From assembly GCF_013114625.1 (NCBI RefSeq), contig NZ_VTXD01000014.1:62001-126000 (forward strand): 64,000 nt of DNA, read 5' to 3'. Positions within the stretch are counted from its first letter, which is position 1; every line of letters begins with the position of its first letter. Positions 27,201-35,932 of the stretch are shown in pieces. The notes beneath the pieces were generated by a model. It had not been told where the DNA came from. It was given only the letters and a program-made list of their open reading frames with translations, and searched no databases. Position numbers and translations under genes: made by a program. The stretch comes from Vibrio sp. 99-70-13A1. GTDB lineage: Bacteria; Pseudomonadota; Gammaproteobacteria; Enterobacterales; Vibrionaceae.

Positions 27201-28925
27201 ATGTATTCAATTATTGATGCGGCGTTGTCTCGTGCAAGAACAATGTTGTCCTTATTAGCACTGATTCTCATTGCGGGCGTGGGCACTTATATCGCGATAC
27301 CTAAAGAGTCCAGCCCTGATATTACTATTCCCATAATTTATGTATCCGTTGGACATCAAGGGATCTCACCTGGTGATGCTGAACGTTTACTCGTAAGACC
27401 GATTGAGCAAGAGTTAAGATCGATTGAAGGCGTAAAGGAAATGACAGCAACAGCGGCTGAAGGTCATGCTTCTGTTGTGTTGGAATTTAATGTCGGTGTT
27501 GATCTAACAAAAGCAATGGCGGATGTTCGCGATGCGGTTGATCTTGCAAAACCCAAACTGCCGGAAGATAGCGACGAGCCTACCGTAAATGAAGTGACTT
27601 TAGCCTCTGAGCAACCAGTACTTTCTGTCGTTTTATATGGCACAGTGCCAGAGCGGACAATTGTTCAGATCGCCCGAGAACTAGGTGATAAATTAGAAAG
27701 TTATAGGCAAATCCTTGAGATAGATATCGCGGGCGACAGGGATGATATTGTTGAGATTATTGTCGACCCTTTACTCATGGAAAGTTATAGCCTAGATCAG
27801 GCGGATATCTATAATCTTATTGCTTTGAATAACAGGGTAGTAGCGGCGGGCTTTGTTGATACGGGCTATGGGCGATTTTCAGTAAAAGTCCCTTCTGTTT
27901 TCAATTCTTTAAAAGACGTACTAGAACTGCCTATTAAAGTTGATGGTAAACAAGTCGTGACTTTTGGAGATGTGGCTACAGTTCGCCGTGCCTTTAGAGA
28001 TCCTGAAAGCTTTGCCCGTTTAGATGGTAAGTCTGCTGTTGTTTTAGATATAAAGAAGCGAGCAGGGGAAAACATCATTGAGACGGTAGCACTCGTAAAA
28101 GCTGTAGTGGCGGGTGCTCAACAACGAGCGGAGTGGCCAAATAATTTACTCGTTAAATATACATGGGATGAATCAAAAGATGTGAAGATCATGCTTAATG
28201 ACCTTCAAAATAATATATTGTCAGCAATCATTTTGGTTGTGATTGTTATTATCGCCATCTTAGGCGTTCGAACGGCATTGTTAGTTGGTATCTCGATTCC
28301 TGGGTCATTTCTTACTGGTTTATTAGTACTTTCAGTTTTCGGCTTAACAGTGAATATAGTCGTATTATTCTCACTGATCATGGCAGTTGGCATGCTAGTG
28401 GATGGCGCTATCGTTGTTACCGAATTTGCAGATAGGCGAATGCAAGAAGGGGAAAGCAGACAAGAAGCTTACCGCGATGCAGCTAAACGTATGGCATGGC
28501 CGATTACTGCATCTACAGCGACAACGCTTGCAGCCTTTGCTCCTCTGCTGTTTTGGCCGGATGTAACTGGCGAATTCATGAAATATTTACCATTAACGCT
28601 AATTGCTACATTAAGTGCGTCACTTATTATGGCGCTTTTATTTGTGCCAGTGTTAGGCGGTTTAATTGGAAAGCCACAGTATGTGTCGTCAGCTAACCAA
28701 GCTCGAATGGTTGCCTTGCATAACGGTGACTTTTCGCAAGCGAAGGGGCTAACTAAAGCGTATTACCATACGCTGTCGATAGCCATCAAACATCCATTTA
28801 AGATTCTTTGTAGCGCAATCATATTATCTGTGGCGGTTGGTTTTACTTATTCTAAAGCCGGGCTTGGTGCTGAGTTCTTCCCTGAAGGACCTTTCCATCC
28901 AAGAAAAAGACACTATCATGCGTGA
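27201..28925 (+). pseudogene. RND efflux pump gene, 5' part up to the frameshift
   Basis: N-terminal 574 residues of a proton-driven RND pump. It has the first membrane segment, the first large periplasmic loop, and segments 2-7, including GMLVDGAIVVTEFADR with the proton-relay Asp in segment 4. It begins with an ATG preceded by GAGGG, 11 bases after the adaptor gene. After FFPE (near 28890) the frame runs into unrelated residues (GPFHPRKRHYHA) and stops at 28925, while the pump sequence resumes at once in another reading frame at LSIQEKD. About 15 conserved residues that normally join these parts are missing, which points to a small deletion whose length is not a multiple of three. It could also be a sequencing error, but the missing residues argue against a simple one-base miscall. 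Confidence 0.8.
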
Positions 28926-30258
28926 TATTGAGCAAACTATGCTGAATCATGATGAGTTTGAAAGTGTGTATACCCGAACGGGTGGAGACGACCAGATAGG
29001 TTTGATATCAATAACGCCTGTCGATTGGCAATACCGCCGAAGCGTAAAAGCGATCATTGAAGAGTTAAAGCTACAAACTGATCTCTATGCTGGTGTCGAA
29101 ATTGAATACAAGTTTCCAGATGCGGGACCACCTGTTGAAAATGATCTTGTTATTGAGTTGTCTGCTCGTACACCTGAACAATTAAATCAAGCCGCAAAAG
29201 TGGTGAGAGCTTGGGCGGATGGTAACTCTACTCTTAAAAACATCAGTGATACTTCAAGCAAAGAAGGGATCGATTGGAAAGTTGATATTCGAAGAGATGA
29301 CGCGGCTCGTTTTGCTGCTGATGCAACCTTAGTCGGTAATACCGTTCAATTTGTGACTAATGGATTGAAAATTGGTGATTATTTACCGGATGACTCCTCA
29401 GAAGAAGTCGATATCCTTGTTCGCTATCCAAATGATAAGCGAGATATCGGTCGTTTTGACCAACTAAGAGTGAAGACGCCAGCAGGCTTAGTGCCTATTA
29501 CGAATTTTGCTCAAATTGTACCTGACCATAAACAAGATACGATCAAGAGACTCGATGGAAAACGAGTCGTAAATATCATGGCAGATATGGAAGAAGGGTT
29601 TAATTTAGCACTAGAGTTACCCCAAATAGAGCAAGCACTGAATGAATTAGGTTTACCTAACGGCGTTGATTTTCGCATTCGCGGTCAAAATGAAGAGCAG
29701 GAAAATTCTTCAGCCTTTTTACAGAGTGCTTTCTTGGTTGCTCTCGCAGTAATGGCGCTGATTCTTATTACTCAGTTCAACAGTTTCTACCAGGCCTTTC
29801 TGATCTTGAGTGCTGTCTTGTTTTCTACTGTTGGTGTTTTTGTTGGTTTACTTATATTCCAAAGACCGTTTGGCATCGTGATGTCTGGGATTGGTGTAAT
29901 TGCCTTAGCTGGGATTGTGGTCAATAACAATATTGTTCTCATTGACACCTATAATCAGTTGGTTAAACGCGGATTAGATAAGCGTGATGCCATCTTGAGA
30001 ACTGGTGTACAACGTTTAAGACCAGTAATGCTGACCACCGTGACAACCATCTTAGGCTTAATGCCTATGGTTTTAGAAATGAATATAGATTTAATTAATC
30101 AAAAAATTGAATTTGGAGCACCGAGTACGCAGTGGTGGTCGCAACTTGCTACTGCCATTGCGGGGGGCTTAGCATTTGCAACAGTGCTGACATTAGTCTT
30201 AACGCCTTGCTTATTGATGTTAGGCAGAGCTAAGAAGGAAGAGGTTCAATCGGATTAA
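28918..30258 (+). pseudogene. RND efflux pump gene, 3' part after the frameshift
   Basis: C-terminal half of the same pump: the second periplasmic loop (from DIEQTMLNHDEFESVYTRTG onward) and membrane segments 8-12, with VIALAGIVVNNNIVLIDTYN and a complete C-terminus. Pump homology begins upstream of any start codon (LSIQEKD at about 28890). The first ATG in this frame is at 28918 and overlaps the stop of the 5' part by eight bases, preceded only by a weak A/G-rich site. Separate translation as a split pump is possible but unproven; loss of the joining residues makes loss of function more likely. The remaining sequence is intact, so the break is recent or the half is still selected. Confidence 0.75.
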
Positions 30259-30356
30259 TTTTTTTAAATCAGTCAGTTGTTATTATCACAGCACTTACTA
30301 CCAGCAGTACTTGCTATCAAGAGCAGCTATCATCAAAATGAGTAAGCTGTAAAAGT

Positions 30357-30387
30357 AAAATAGCGCCTGATTTCGGCGCTATTTTTT
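30357..30387. terminator. Bidirectional terminator between the efflux operon and the endopeptidase gene
   Basis: AAAATAGCGCC and GGCGCTATTTT form an 11-base perfect stem with a seven-base loop. T runs follow on both strands, serving the convergent efflux and endopeptidase genes. Confidence 0.88.
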
Positions 30388-30443
30388 ATTTTAGACTTTC
30401 AGTGTTATTACTCAGCTTAAAATCGTTAAGGATTAGTTAGTGA

Positions 30444-31733
30444 TTACTTTGTTGCGAGTAATTGTCCGTAACGCTCTAATTTCTCTAATCTAATTTTTGA
30501 GTTAGCAATAAAAGTATTCTTTGTTTTGCCTTTTAGAGATTTTGATTGAGGTAATCTCACCGTTCGAGCATTTTTGTGAACCCCATTGACTAAGAATTCA
30601 TAATGTAAGTGAGGACCTGTGACTCGGCCTGTCCCACCTAAAGTACCAATGGTTTGTCCTTGTTTAACTCGCTGACCTGTTTTGACAGAGCGCTTTTTCA
30701 AGTGCAGGTATTTAGTTATGTAGGTATTGCTGTGGCGTATGAAAACGTAGTTACCATTAAATTGGTTGTAACTAGATTTTTGAACAATACCATCGCCTGC
30801 CGCCCAAATTGGTGTGCCTACAGGTGCCGCGTAATCTGTGCCTCGATGGGCTCTGACTTTACCTGTTACTGGGTGTTTTCGGTTAGGGTTAAAGTTTGAG
30901 GTTACACGTCTGAAATCAACTGGAGAGCGTAGGAAAGCCTTCTTCATCGCTCGACCTTGTTCATCGTAATAGTTACCGCTTTTATCATCTAAAACCGCAG
31001 TAAAAGTGTCACCTTGGTTATTGAAGATAGCCGCCATAATTTTCCCTCGACCAACCACTTCTCCTTCCACTACCTTTTCTTGGTATAGAATTTTAAAACT
31101 GTCGTTTTTTCGGATATCCAAAGCAAAATCAATATCCCAACCAAATATCCCTGCAAGTTCCATGATTTGGTTGGCGGTTAAACCTGCATTTATCCCCGAA
31201 TTCCAAAAGTTTGAAGTGATGTTGGCTTGGGCATAATTGTATTGGTAGTTGACTTCTTTTTTGTCCAGTTCAGATGTGAATTGGTCACCTGATGCTGTAA
31301 TGCGAAATGTCTCAAAAGCGTTGAGTTGACGCTTAAGTTGAATTAGGTCGTTATTTTCATCAAAACCGAATTGAAGCACGTCTCCAGGACGAAGGTTAGA
31401 CAACTGGTTTTTTATGTCTTTATCGCTGCTTACTAAGTCGTGGAGTAGGCGAGGTGATAATCCAATACGCTTAAAAAGAACAGCGGTACTTTCGCCTGAA
31501 CGAACGGTATATTTTTCCCATTTAAGAACGGCTGTAGGGGCTATATCTGTCCCTATAGCAAGCGCTTCAGCATTAATGGAAAGTGGGTATTGTTTACCAA
31601 CCTCAAGTCGATTCTCAGAATCTCTTAAGCTATTGGCTTCAGGTAACAAAAACAAAGCTATGAAAATTATCGCACTGAAGAATGCGATAAAAGCCCGGTG
31701 CAAAATAGGAAGGCGTGCAAAAATAGACAACAT
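30444..31733 (-). CDS. shyC: Murein DD-endopeptidase, M23 family (MepM/ShyC-like)
   Basis: Periplasmic, membrane-anchored peptidase that cuts peptide crosslinks in peptidoglycan to allow wall growth. An N-terminal anchor (AFIAFFSAIIFIALFLL) is followed by an OapA/LysM-like region (YTVRSGESTAVLFKRIGL) and the C-terminal LytM/M23 domain with the zinc motifs HRGTDYAAPVGTP and HLHYEF, all metal ligands in place. It is 429 residues, close to E. coli MepM (440). In V. cholerae the gene beside tyrS is shyC (VC0630), which is the basis for the symbol. It is transcribed divergently from tyrS; the 129-base gap holds both promoters. Confidence 0.87.
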   Translation of the reverse strand: MLSIFARLPILHRAFIAFFSAIIFIALFLLPEANSLRDSENRLEVGKQYPLSINAEALAIGTDIAPTAVLKWEKYTVRSGESTAVLFKRIGLSPRLLHDLVSSDKDIKNQLSNLRPGDVLQFGFDENNDLIQLKRQLNAFETFRITASGDQFTSELDKKEVNYQYNYAQANITSNFWNSGINAGLTANQIMELAGIFGWDIDFALDIRKNDSFKILYQEKVVEGEVVGRGKIMAAIFNNQGDTFTAVLDDKSGNYYDEQGRAMKKAFLRSPVDFRRVTSNFNPNRKHPVTGKVRAHRGTDYAAPVGTPIWAAGDGIVQKSSYNQFNGNYVFIRHSNTYITKYLHLKKRSVKTGQRVKQGQTIGTLGGTGRVTGPHLHYEFLVNGVHKNARTVRLPQSKSLKGKTKNTFIANSKIRLEKLERYGQLLATK

Positions 31734-31862
31734 GATCCGGTTCGTTCTGTAAATTTTGTGAAAATAGGCGACAGAATAGTGTAACTGGTTTCAAAATACA
31801 TCGCTATTCAAGTAAGATGTCGAACTATTATATTTTTGCCAAATCTGTGGGAGTGAACAAGA

Positions 31863-33050
31863 ATGGCGAGTATTGAAGCAGCATTAGCCGAGATCAAACG
31901 TGGCGTAGAAGAACTGATTCCAGAAGACGAACTGATAGCTAAGCTAAAAGAAGGTCGTCCTTTACGCATTAAACTGGGTGCCGATCCGACTGCACCAGAT
32001 ATCCACCTTGGTCACACAGTAATCTTTAATAAATTACGTGCGTTTCAAGAGCTAGGTCATGAAGTGACATTCCTTATTGGTGATTTCACAGCAATGGTTG
32101 GTGACCCGTCAGGTAAGAACTCAACTCGTCCACCACTAAGCCGTGAAGACGTATTGAAGAATGCTGAAACTTACAAAGAGCAAGTATTCAAGATTCTAGA
32201 TCCTGCGAAAACGCAAATTCGTTTCAATTCTGAGTGGTTATCTGAGCTTGGTGCTGAAGGCATGATTCGTCTTGCTTCTAACCAAACTGTTGCTCGTATG
32301 CTTGAGCGTGATGACTTTAAAAAGCGTTACGCTGGTGGTCAACCGATCGCTATTCACGAATTCATGTACCCACTTCTTCAAGGTCACGACTCTGTTGCAC
32401 TAGAGAGCGATGTTGAGCTTGGCGGTACTGACCAGAAGTTTAACCTTCTAATGGGTCGTGAACTGCAAAAAGCAGCAGGTCAAAAACCACAAGCGGTACT
32501 AATGATGCCACTACTTGTTGGTCTAGACGGCGTTAAGAAAATGTCTAAGTCTGCGCACAACTACATTGGCATTAGCGAAGCACCAAGCGAGATGTTTGGT
32601 AAGATCATGTCTATCTCTGACGATCTAATGTGGAGCTACTACGAGCTACTGTCTTTCCGCCCACTTGAAGAAGTTGCGGAACTGAAAGCTGGCGTTGATG
32701 CGGGCAAAAACCCTCGTGACGTTAAAGTACTGCTAGCGAAAGAGATTATTGCTCGTTTCCATAGTGAAGCGGATGCTGAAGCAGCTGAGCAAGAGTTCGT
32801 TAACCGTTTTGCTAAGAACCAAGTGCCAGATGATATGCCTGAATTCGAATTCGAATCTGGCCTGCCAATTGCTAACGTTCTAAAAGAAGCGGGTCTTGTA
32901 AACTCTACTTCTGATGCGATGCGTATGATCAAGCAAGGCGCTGCTAAGCTTGAAGGCGAGAAGATTGAAGACAACAAATTCGTACCTGAAGCAGGTACTG
33001 CAGTTTACCAAGTAGGTAAGCGTAAGTTTGCTCGTATTACTATAAAGTAA
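31863..33050 (+). CDS. tyrS: Tyrosyl-tRNA synthetase
   Basis: Class I synthetase that charges tRNA-Tyr, 395 residues. The HIGH-type motif is HLGH at residues 48-51, the second signature is KKMSKS near residue 230, and an S4 RNA-binding domain forms the C-terminus ([20 protein letters not shown]). The KMSKS form and length mark it as the TyrZ-like type found in many Vibrio, not the KFGKT type of E. coli TyrS. A strong terminator follows. Confidence 0.94.
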   Translation: MASIEAALAEIKRGVEELIPEDELIAKLKEGRPLRIKLGADPTAPDIHLGHTVIFNKLRAFQELGHEVTFLIGDFTAMVGDPSGKNSTRPPLSREDVLKNAETYKEQVFKILDPAKTQIRFNSEWLSELGAEGMIRLASNQTVARMLERDDFKKRYAGGQPIAIHEFMYPLLQGHDSVALESDVELGGTDQKFNLLMGRELQKAAGQKPQAVLMMPLLVGLDGVKKMSKSAHNYIGISEAPSEMFGKIMSISDDLMWSYYELLSFRPLEEVAELKAGVDAGKNPRDVKVLLAKEIIARFHSEADAEAAEQEFVNRFAKNQVPDDMPEFEFESGLPIANVLKEAGLVNSTSDAMRMIKQGAAKLEGEKIEDNKFVPEAGTAVYQVGKRKFARITIK

Positions 33051-33072
33051 TAACGCACATTAATATTTGAAC

Positions 33073-33098
33073 AAAAGGCATCCACGGATGCCTTTTTT
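33073..33098 (+). terminator. Intrinsic terminator after tyrS
   Basis: AAAAGGCATCC-AC-GGATGCC followed by six T, 22 bases past the tyrS stop. It isolates tyrS from the mgtE leader, so mgtE needs its own promoter. Confidence 0.88.
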
Positions 33099-33137
33099 AT
33101 TGACACAAAGCTGACGAAGTTTTTCAACGTGCATTGC

Positions 33138-33465
33138 TACACTATGCGCGCTGTCATATTGACAGTAATTCTGGAGATTTTTATGAACAATACCGACCAT
33201 CCTCCTAGTTTGAATGGAGAAGAATAACCTGTCTCGGTATTGATCTATTGTCCTGCCGTTCAGGTAGGGTATCTTTGTTTTCCCCCTTCATTCTTTTCCA
33301 CACACTAGATTCTAACAAGTAGACCCATTAGCGCTTTAAGCTCTTGGTGCGCTTATTTTTATGCCTTAGCTTCATGCTCTTGGTGTACAAGTTATATGCT
33401 CTTGAGTACTAGCTACAGGCTATTTGTTTTGATGGTCGTTACCTTTGCCAATCGGGAGATTCGCC
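33138..33465 (+). promoter_or_regulatory. Structured mRNA leader of mgtE, candidate Mg2+-responsive element
   Basis: A possible -10 box TACACT (33138-33143, no clear -35) would start a transcript near 33150. The leader then holds a perfect hairpin CTGTCA-TAT-TGACAG (33151-33165), a 14-codon ORF with its own GGAG site, and a long pairing AATACCGA (33189-33196) with TCGGTATT (33234-33241) that encloses most of that ORF. CAGG at 33261 can pair with CCTG at either 33228 or 33252. A C/T-rich, G-poor stretch (33270-33300) follows, as at Rho loading sites, and then GCTCTTGGTG-type repeats at 33340, 33376 and 33398. The layout resembles leader-ORF control of Mg2+ transporters such as mgtA; this is inference. 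Confidence 0.5.
33183..33227 (+). CDS. Leader peptide upstream of mgtE, 14 residues
   Basis: A short ORF, MNNTDHPPSLNGEE, with GGAG eight bases upstream of its ATG. It carries a Pro-Pro pair and three acidic residues in 14 positions, the type of nascent chain known to destabilise ribosomes at low Mg2+ or to slow them at proline codons. Its early codons pair with bases 33234-33241 just past its stop, so ribosome progress would change the RNA fold. It precedes a Mg2+ transporter gene. It is too short for any family match; the regulatory role is inferred from position, binding site and composition. Confidence 0.5.
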   Translation: MNNTDHPPSLNGEE

Positions 33466-34311
33466 ATGACGGTAATGAACAACACTTTTTTATCTATTGA
33501 AGCTCTGTACTCAGAGAAAGACATCCAAGCTGTATCGAATGCATTTCAACAGTACGGACGTGAGCAACAAATTAACCTTTTGAACCGAATGCCGCTTGAA
33601 GATGCGGTGCTAGTACTCGGGCAATGCTCTCTTAGTACGATTCAAACTTTACTTAGTGAGCTAGAAGAGCAGGGCTTTGAGAAGCGCTCTCGACATCTAG
33701 CTCACCAACTAGGGCTTATCTACTCAGAGGTTGAACCTCAGCAGGGCTACCTTTCTACTGGAGTCATGAGCCACGTTAGGCAGCGTATCGGTTGGATTAT
33801 AGCGTTAGCACTATTGGGGATTGTCTCTGGGCTTATCATTGCTCAGTATGAAGACATCCTCAGCCAACTAGTACTTCTTGCTATCTATATGCCGGTAATC
33901 GCTGCTGCAGGTGGTAATACGGGAACACAAGCCGCGACTTTGGTCATCAGAGCTTTAGCCACTGGTGAGTTGAAGAAGCGGCAATGGGTTAACGTTCTAT
34001 GGAAAGAGTTTAGAGTCGCTATTTGTTTAGCTCTAGCGATTGCGGTGGTGATGATTGGGCGTATTTTGCTGTTTAGTGAAAACCAATCGACGGGGGGCTA
34101 TGACATCAACATGATCGCCTTAGCTATTGCTGTCGCTCTGTTTATTCAAGTGACGATATCAACGGTGCTTGGTGGTGGGTTGCCGATCGTTGCACGGTTA
34201 TTCAAGCTTGATCCTGCAGTATTAGTGAGCCCAGTGCTCGCTTCAATTGTGGATATTTCAGGGATGTGGGTCTACTTTACCGTAGTGAATGCTTTTCTTG
34301 GAATTGCTTGA
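33466..34311 (+). CDS. mgtE: MgtE-type magnesium transporter lacking CBS domains
   Basis: Inner-membrane Mg2+ channel/transporter. The start was set at the ATG at 33466 with GGGAG seven bases upstream. It has 281 residues where classical MgtE has about 450. A helical N-terminal domain (about residues 9-95) passes directly into the five-helix membrane domain (from about residue 105); the two CBS domains that gate classical MgtE by Mg2+ binding are absent. The membrane domain keeps the family signature PVIAAAGGNTGTQAATLVIRAL and the pore Asp in SPVLASIVDISGMWVYF, so transport should be intact. A long leader precedes it. CBS-less MgtE proteins occur in other bacteria, so this is not a truncation artefact. 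Confidence 0.87.
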   Translation: MTVMNNTFLSIEALYSEKDIQAVSNAFQQYGREQQINLLNRMPLEDAVLVLGQCSLSTIQTLLSELEEQGFEKRSRHLAHQLGLIYSEVEPQQGYLSTGVMSHVRQRIGWIIALALLGIVSGLIIAQYEDILSQLVLLAIYMPVIAAAGGNTGTQAATLVIRALATGELKKRQWVNVLWKEFRVAICLALAIAVVMIGRILLFSENQSTGGYDINMIALAIAVALFIQVTISTVLGGGLPIVARLFKLDPAVLVSPVLASIVDISGMWVYFTVVNAFLGIA

Positions 34312-34338
34312 ACTAATACGGGGTAGGTTACAAAATTG

Positions 34339-34366
34339 CCTAGAGCCTAGAGCCTAGAGCTTAGAG
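34339..34366. repeat. Tandem seven-base repeat
   Basis: CCTAGAG occurs three times in a row, followed by one variant (CTTAGAG), between the convergent mgtE and dacB genes. The copy number is likely to vary between strains. Confidence 0.8.
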
Positions 34367-34382
34367 TGCAGAAATTAGATAT

Positions 34383-34410
34383 AGGGAGCGAACTTCGTTG
34401 GTCGCTCCCT
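34383..34410. terminator. Hairpin between mgtE and dacB, possible terminator
   Basis: AGGGAGCGA and TCGCTCCCT form a perfect nine-base stem with a ten-base loop, midway between the convergent stops. Neither strand has a strong T run after it, so intrinsic termination would be inefficient. Confidence 0.45.
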
Positions 34411-34419
34411 ACCAAGTAA

Positions 34420-35820
34420 TTATTGTTGACTAAACTTAATGACATCTTTGTAAAACGCTTTTTCGAATTGTGTAATTGGAGCAATCACTGGCGTGTCAGT
34501 ATTATTTTTCACAGGGTAGTAATCCCTCACAAATTGAACAAAAACACTGTTAGGTTTCCCTGCTTTGTCTAAACCAAACCCTGCCATATTATAACTCCCG
34601 TATACAGAGCCACTTTTTGCAATGATATTGCCTTCTATTGGTGCCTTTCTCATGCTCTTTCTATAGCGTAATGTGCCGCTTAGGCCAGACTTGGGCATAG
34701 ACTGAAGTAAATTTAGATCTTTTTCATGTTCCCAAATAAAGTGAAGCACTTGGGTCATGCTTTCTGCTGTCATTCTATTGTTCCGAGATAACCCTGAGCC
34801 ATCTGTTAACTTTGCATTTTGAATATCAATCCCAGCCTTACTCAATAAAATCTGTTTGATTGCTTCAGTTCCGTTATTAAAACTGCCAGCTTGGACAAAA
34901 AAAGTAGCGCCTAACGTCTTCGTCAGGTTATCTGCAATTAAGTTGTCGGACTCTTTCAACATGGTATCGAGAAGTGAGGGAAGCGAAGGTGAGAGGTGCT
35001 CTGATACTAATGTCATCTCGGCTGAGCTAGCAGGTTTAACTGTGATTTGCCCTTTTATATCTATTTTAAGTTCAGCGACTAGATCAGAGGTTACATTTTG
35101 CACGTACAATTCGGGGTTTTGTATAGCAAATTTAAGAGGGAGAGGCTTCTTTCTTTCTATTAAGCAGCCAGACAGTTGATATTCATTATTCGGTGTGGTC
35201 GTTAACTCTAAGCTGCACTGTGTTGCTTTTTGCCCGGAGCGGGAGACTGTTGATGTCTCAGTGTTTACCGTGATCGGGTAGTGAGCCGGAATGTAAACCC
35301 GAGTATGTCCATCATCTTGAGTATATATTGATGCCTGAGCGCAATTTTCATCAAGCGTAATAGCTGATGCAGGGGCACTGTAGCACACCCCTAAAATATC
35401 CCAAGGCCAGCCTACAGCACGGTCATAACCTGTAAACGCAGAGTTATCTAGCAAAATGTTACCGGCTATTTGGCTTCCATACTTTATTTTATAATCACTA
35501 AGTAATTGCTTTAAATGTTCTCGCTTTAACGTTGGGTCACCAGAAAAAGCAATCACAACATCATTGCCGCTTTTATATAAAGACGTTGAGTAGTGGAAGC
35601 GATTCCCTAATTCTAATTTAGCTGCGAGAGCAGTGACGAGCTTAAGGGTACTTGCTGGAGGGTAAAACCGATCACTATTGAGCGAAATGAACTCTTCACT
35701 TGAATCTAGTGATTCTACTATAAGGCTAGAGACACTTCCTTCTGGGAGGTAATTCAGTGGAGTGTATGCAAAGACTGAAAAGGAAAAACTAAAAAATATT
35801 AGGGCAGTAAGAATTCGCAT
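34420..35820 (-). CDS. dacB: D-alanyl-D-alanine carboxypeptidase/endopeptidase (PBP4)
   Basis: Periplasmic low-molecular-weight penicillin-binding protein of the S13 family, 466 residues, which trims or cuts peptidoglycan peptides. A signal peptide (LTALIFFSFSFSVFA) ends near residue 18. The nucleophile is Ser57 in the SxxK motif PASTLK, the second motif is ESDNL (SDN) and the third is AKSGS (KSG). A large insertion between the first and second motifs, typical of PBP4, is present. The start lies after the ompU terminator, so dacB is transcribed from the 112-base gap or by readthrough. Confidence 0.92.
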   Translation of the reverse strand: MRILTALIFFSFSFSVFAYTPLNYLPEGSVSSLIVESLDSSEEFISLNSDRFYPPASTLKLVTALAAKLELGNRFHYSTSLYKSGNDVVIAFSGDPTLKREHLKQLLSDYKIKYGSQIAGNILLDNSAFTGYDRAVGWPWDILGVCYSAPASAITLDENCAQASIYTQDDGHTRVYIPAHYPITVNTETSTVSRSGQKATQCSLELTTTPNNEYQLSGCLIERKKPLPLKFAIQNPELYVQNVTSDLVAELKIDIKGQITVKPASSAEMTLVSEHLSPSLPSLLDTMLKESDNLIADNLTKTLGATFFVQAGSFNNGTEAIKQILLSKAGIDIQNAKLTDGSGLSRNNRMTAESMTQVLHFIWEHEKDLNLLQSMPKSGLSGTLRYRKSMRKAPIEGNIIAKSGSVYGSYNMAGFGLDKAGKPNSVFVQFVRDYYPVKNNTDTPVIAPITQFEKAFYKDVIKFSQQ

Positions 35821-35863
35821 AGTCAGATCAAAGTTGTGATTAGAATTTTTAGTATACAGATAT

Positions 35864-35894
35864 AAAAAACGCCCGCTAGAGAGCGGGCGTTTTG
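35864..35894 (-). terminator. Intrinsic terminator after ompU
   Basis: On the minus strand AACGCCCGCT-CTCT-AGCGGGCGTT runs into a T tract. It lies 38 bases past the ompU stop and is strong, as expected for a very highly expressed porin gene. Confidence 0.9.
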
Positions 35895-35932
35895 ATTCTC
35901 AATTAACTAATTAATCAATTAGGTAACTAAAA

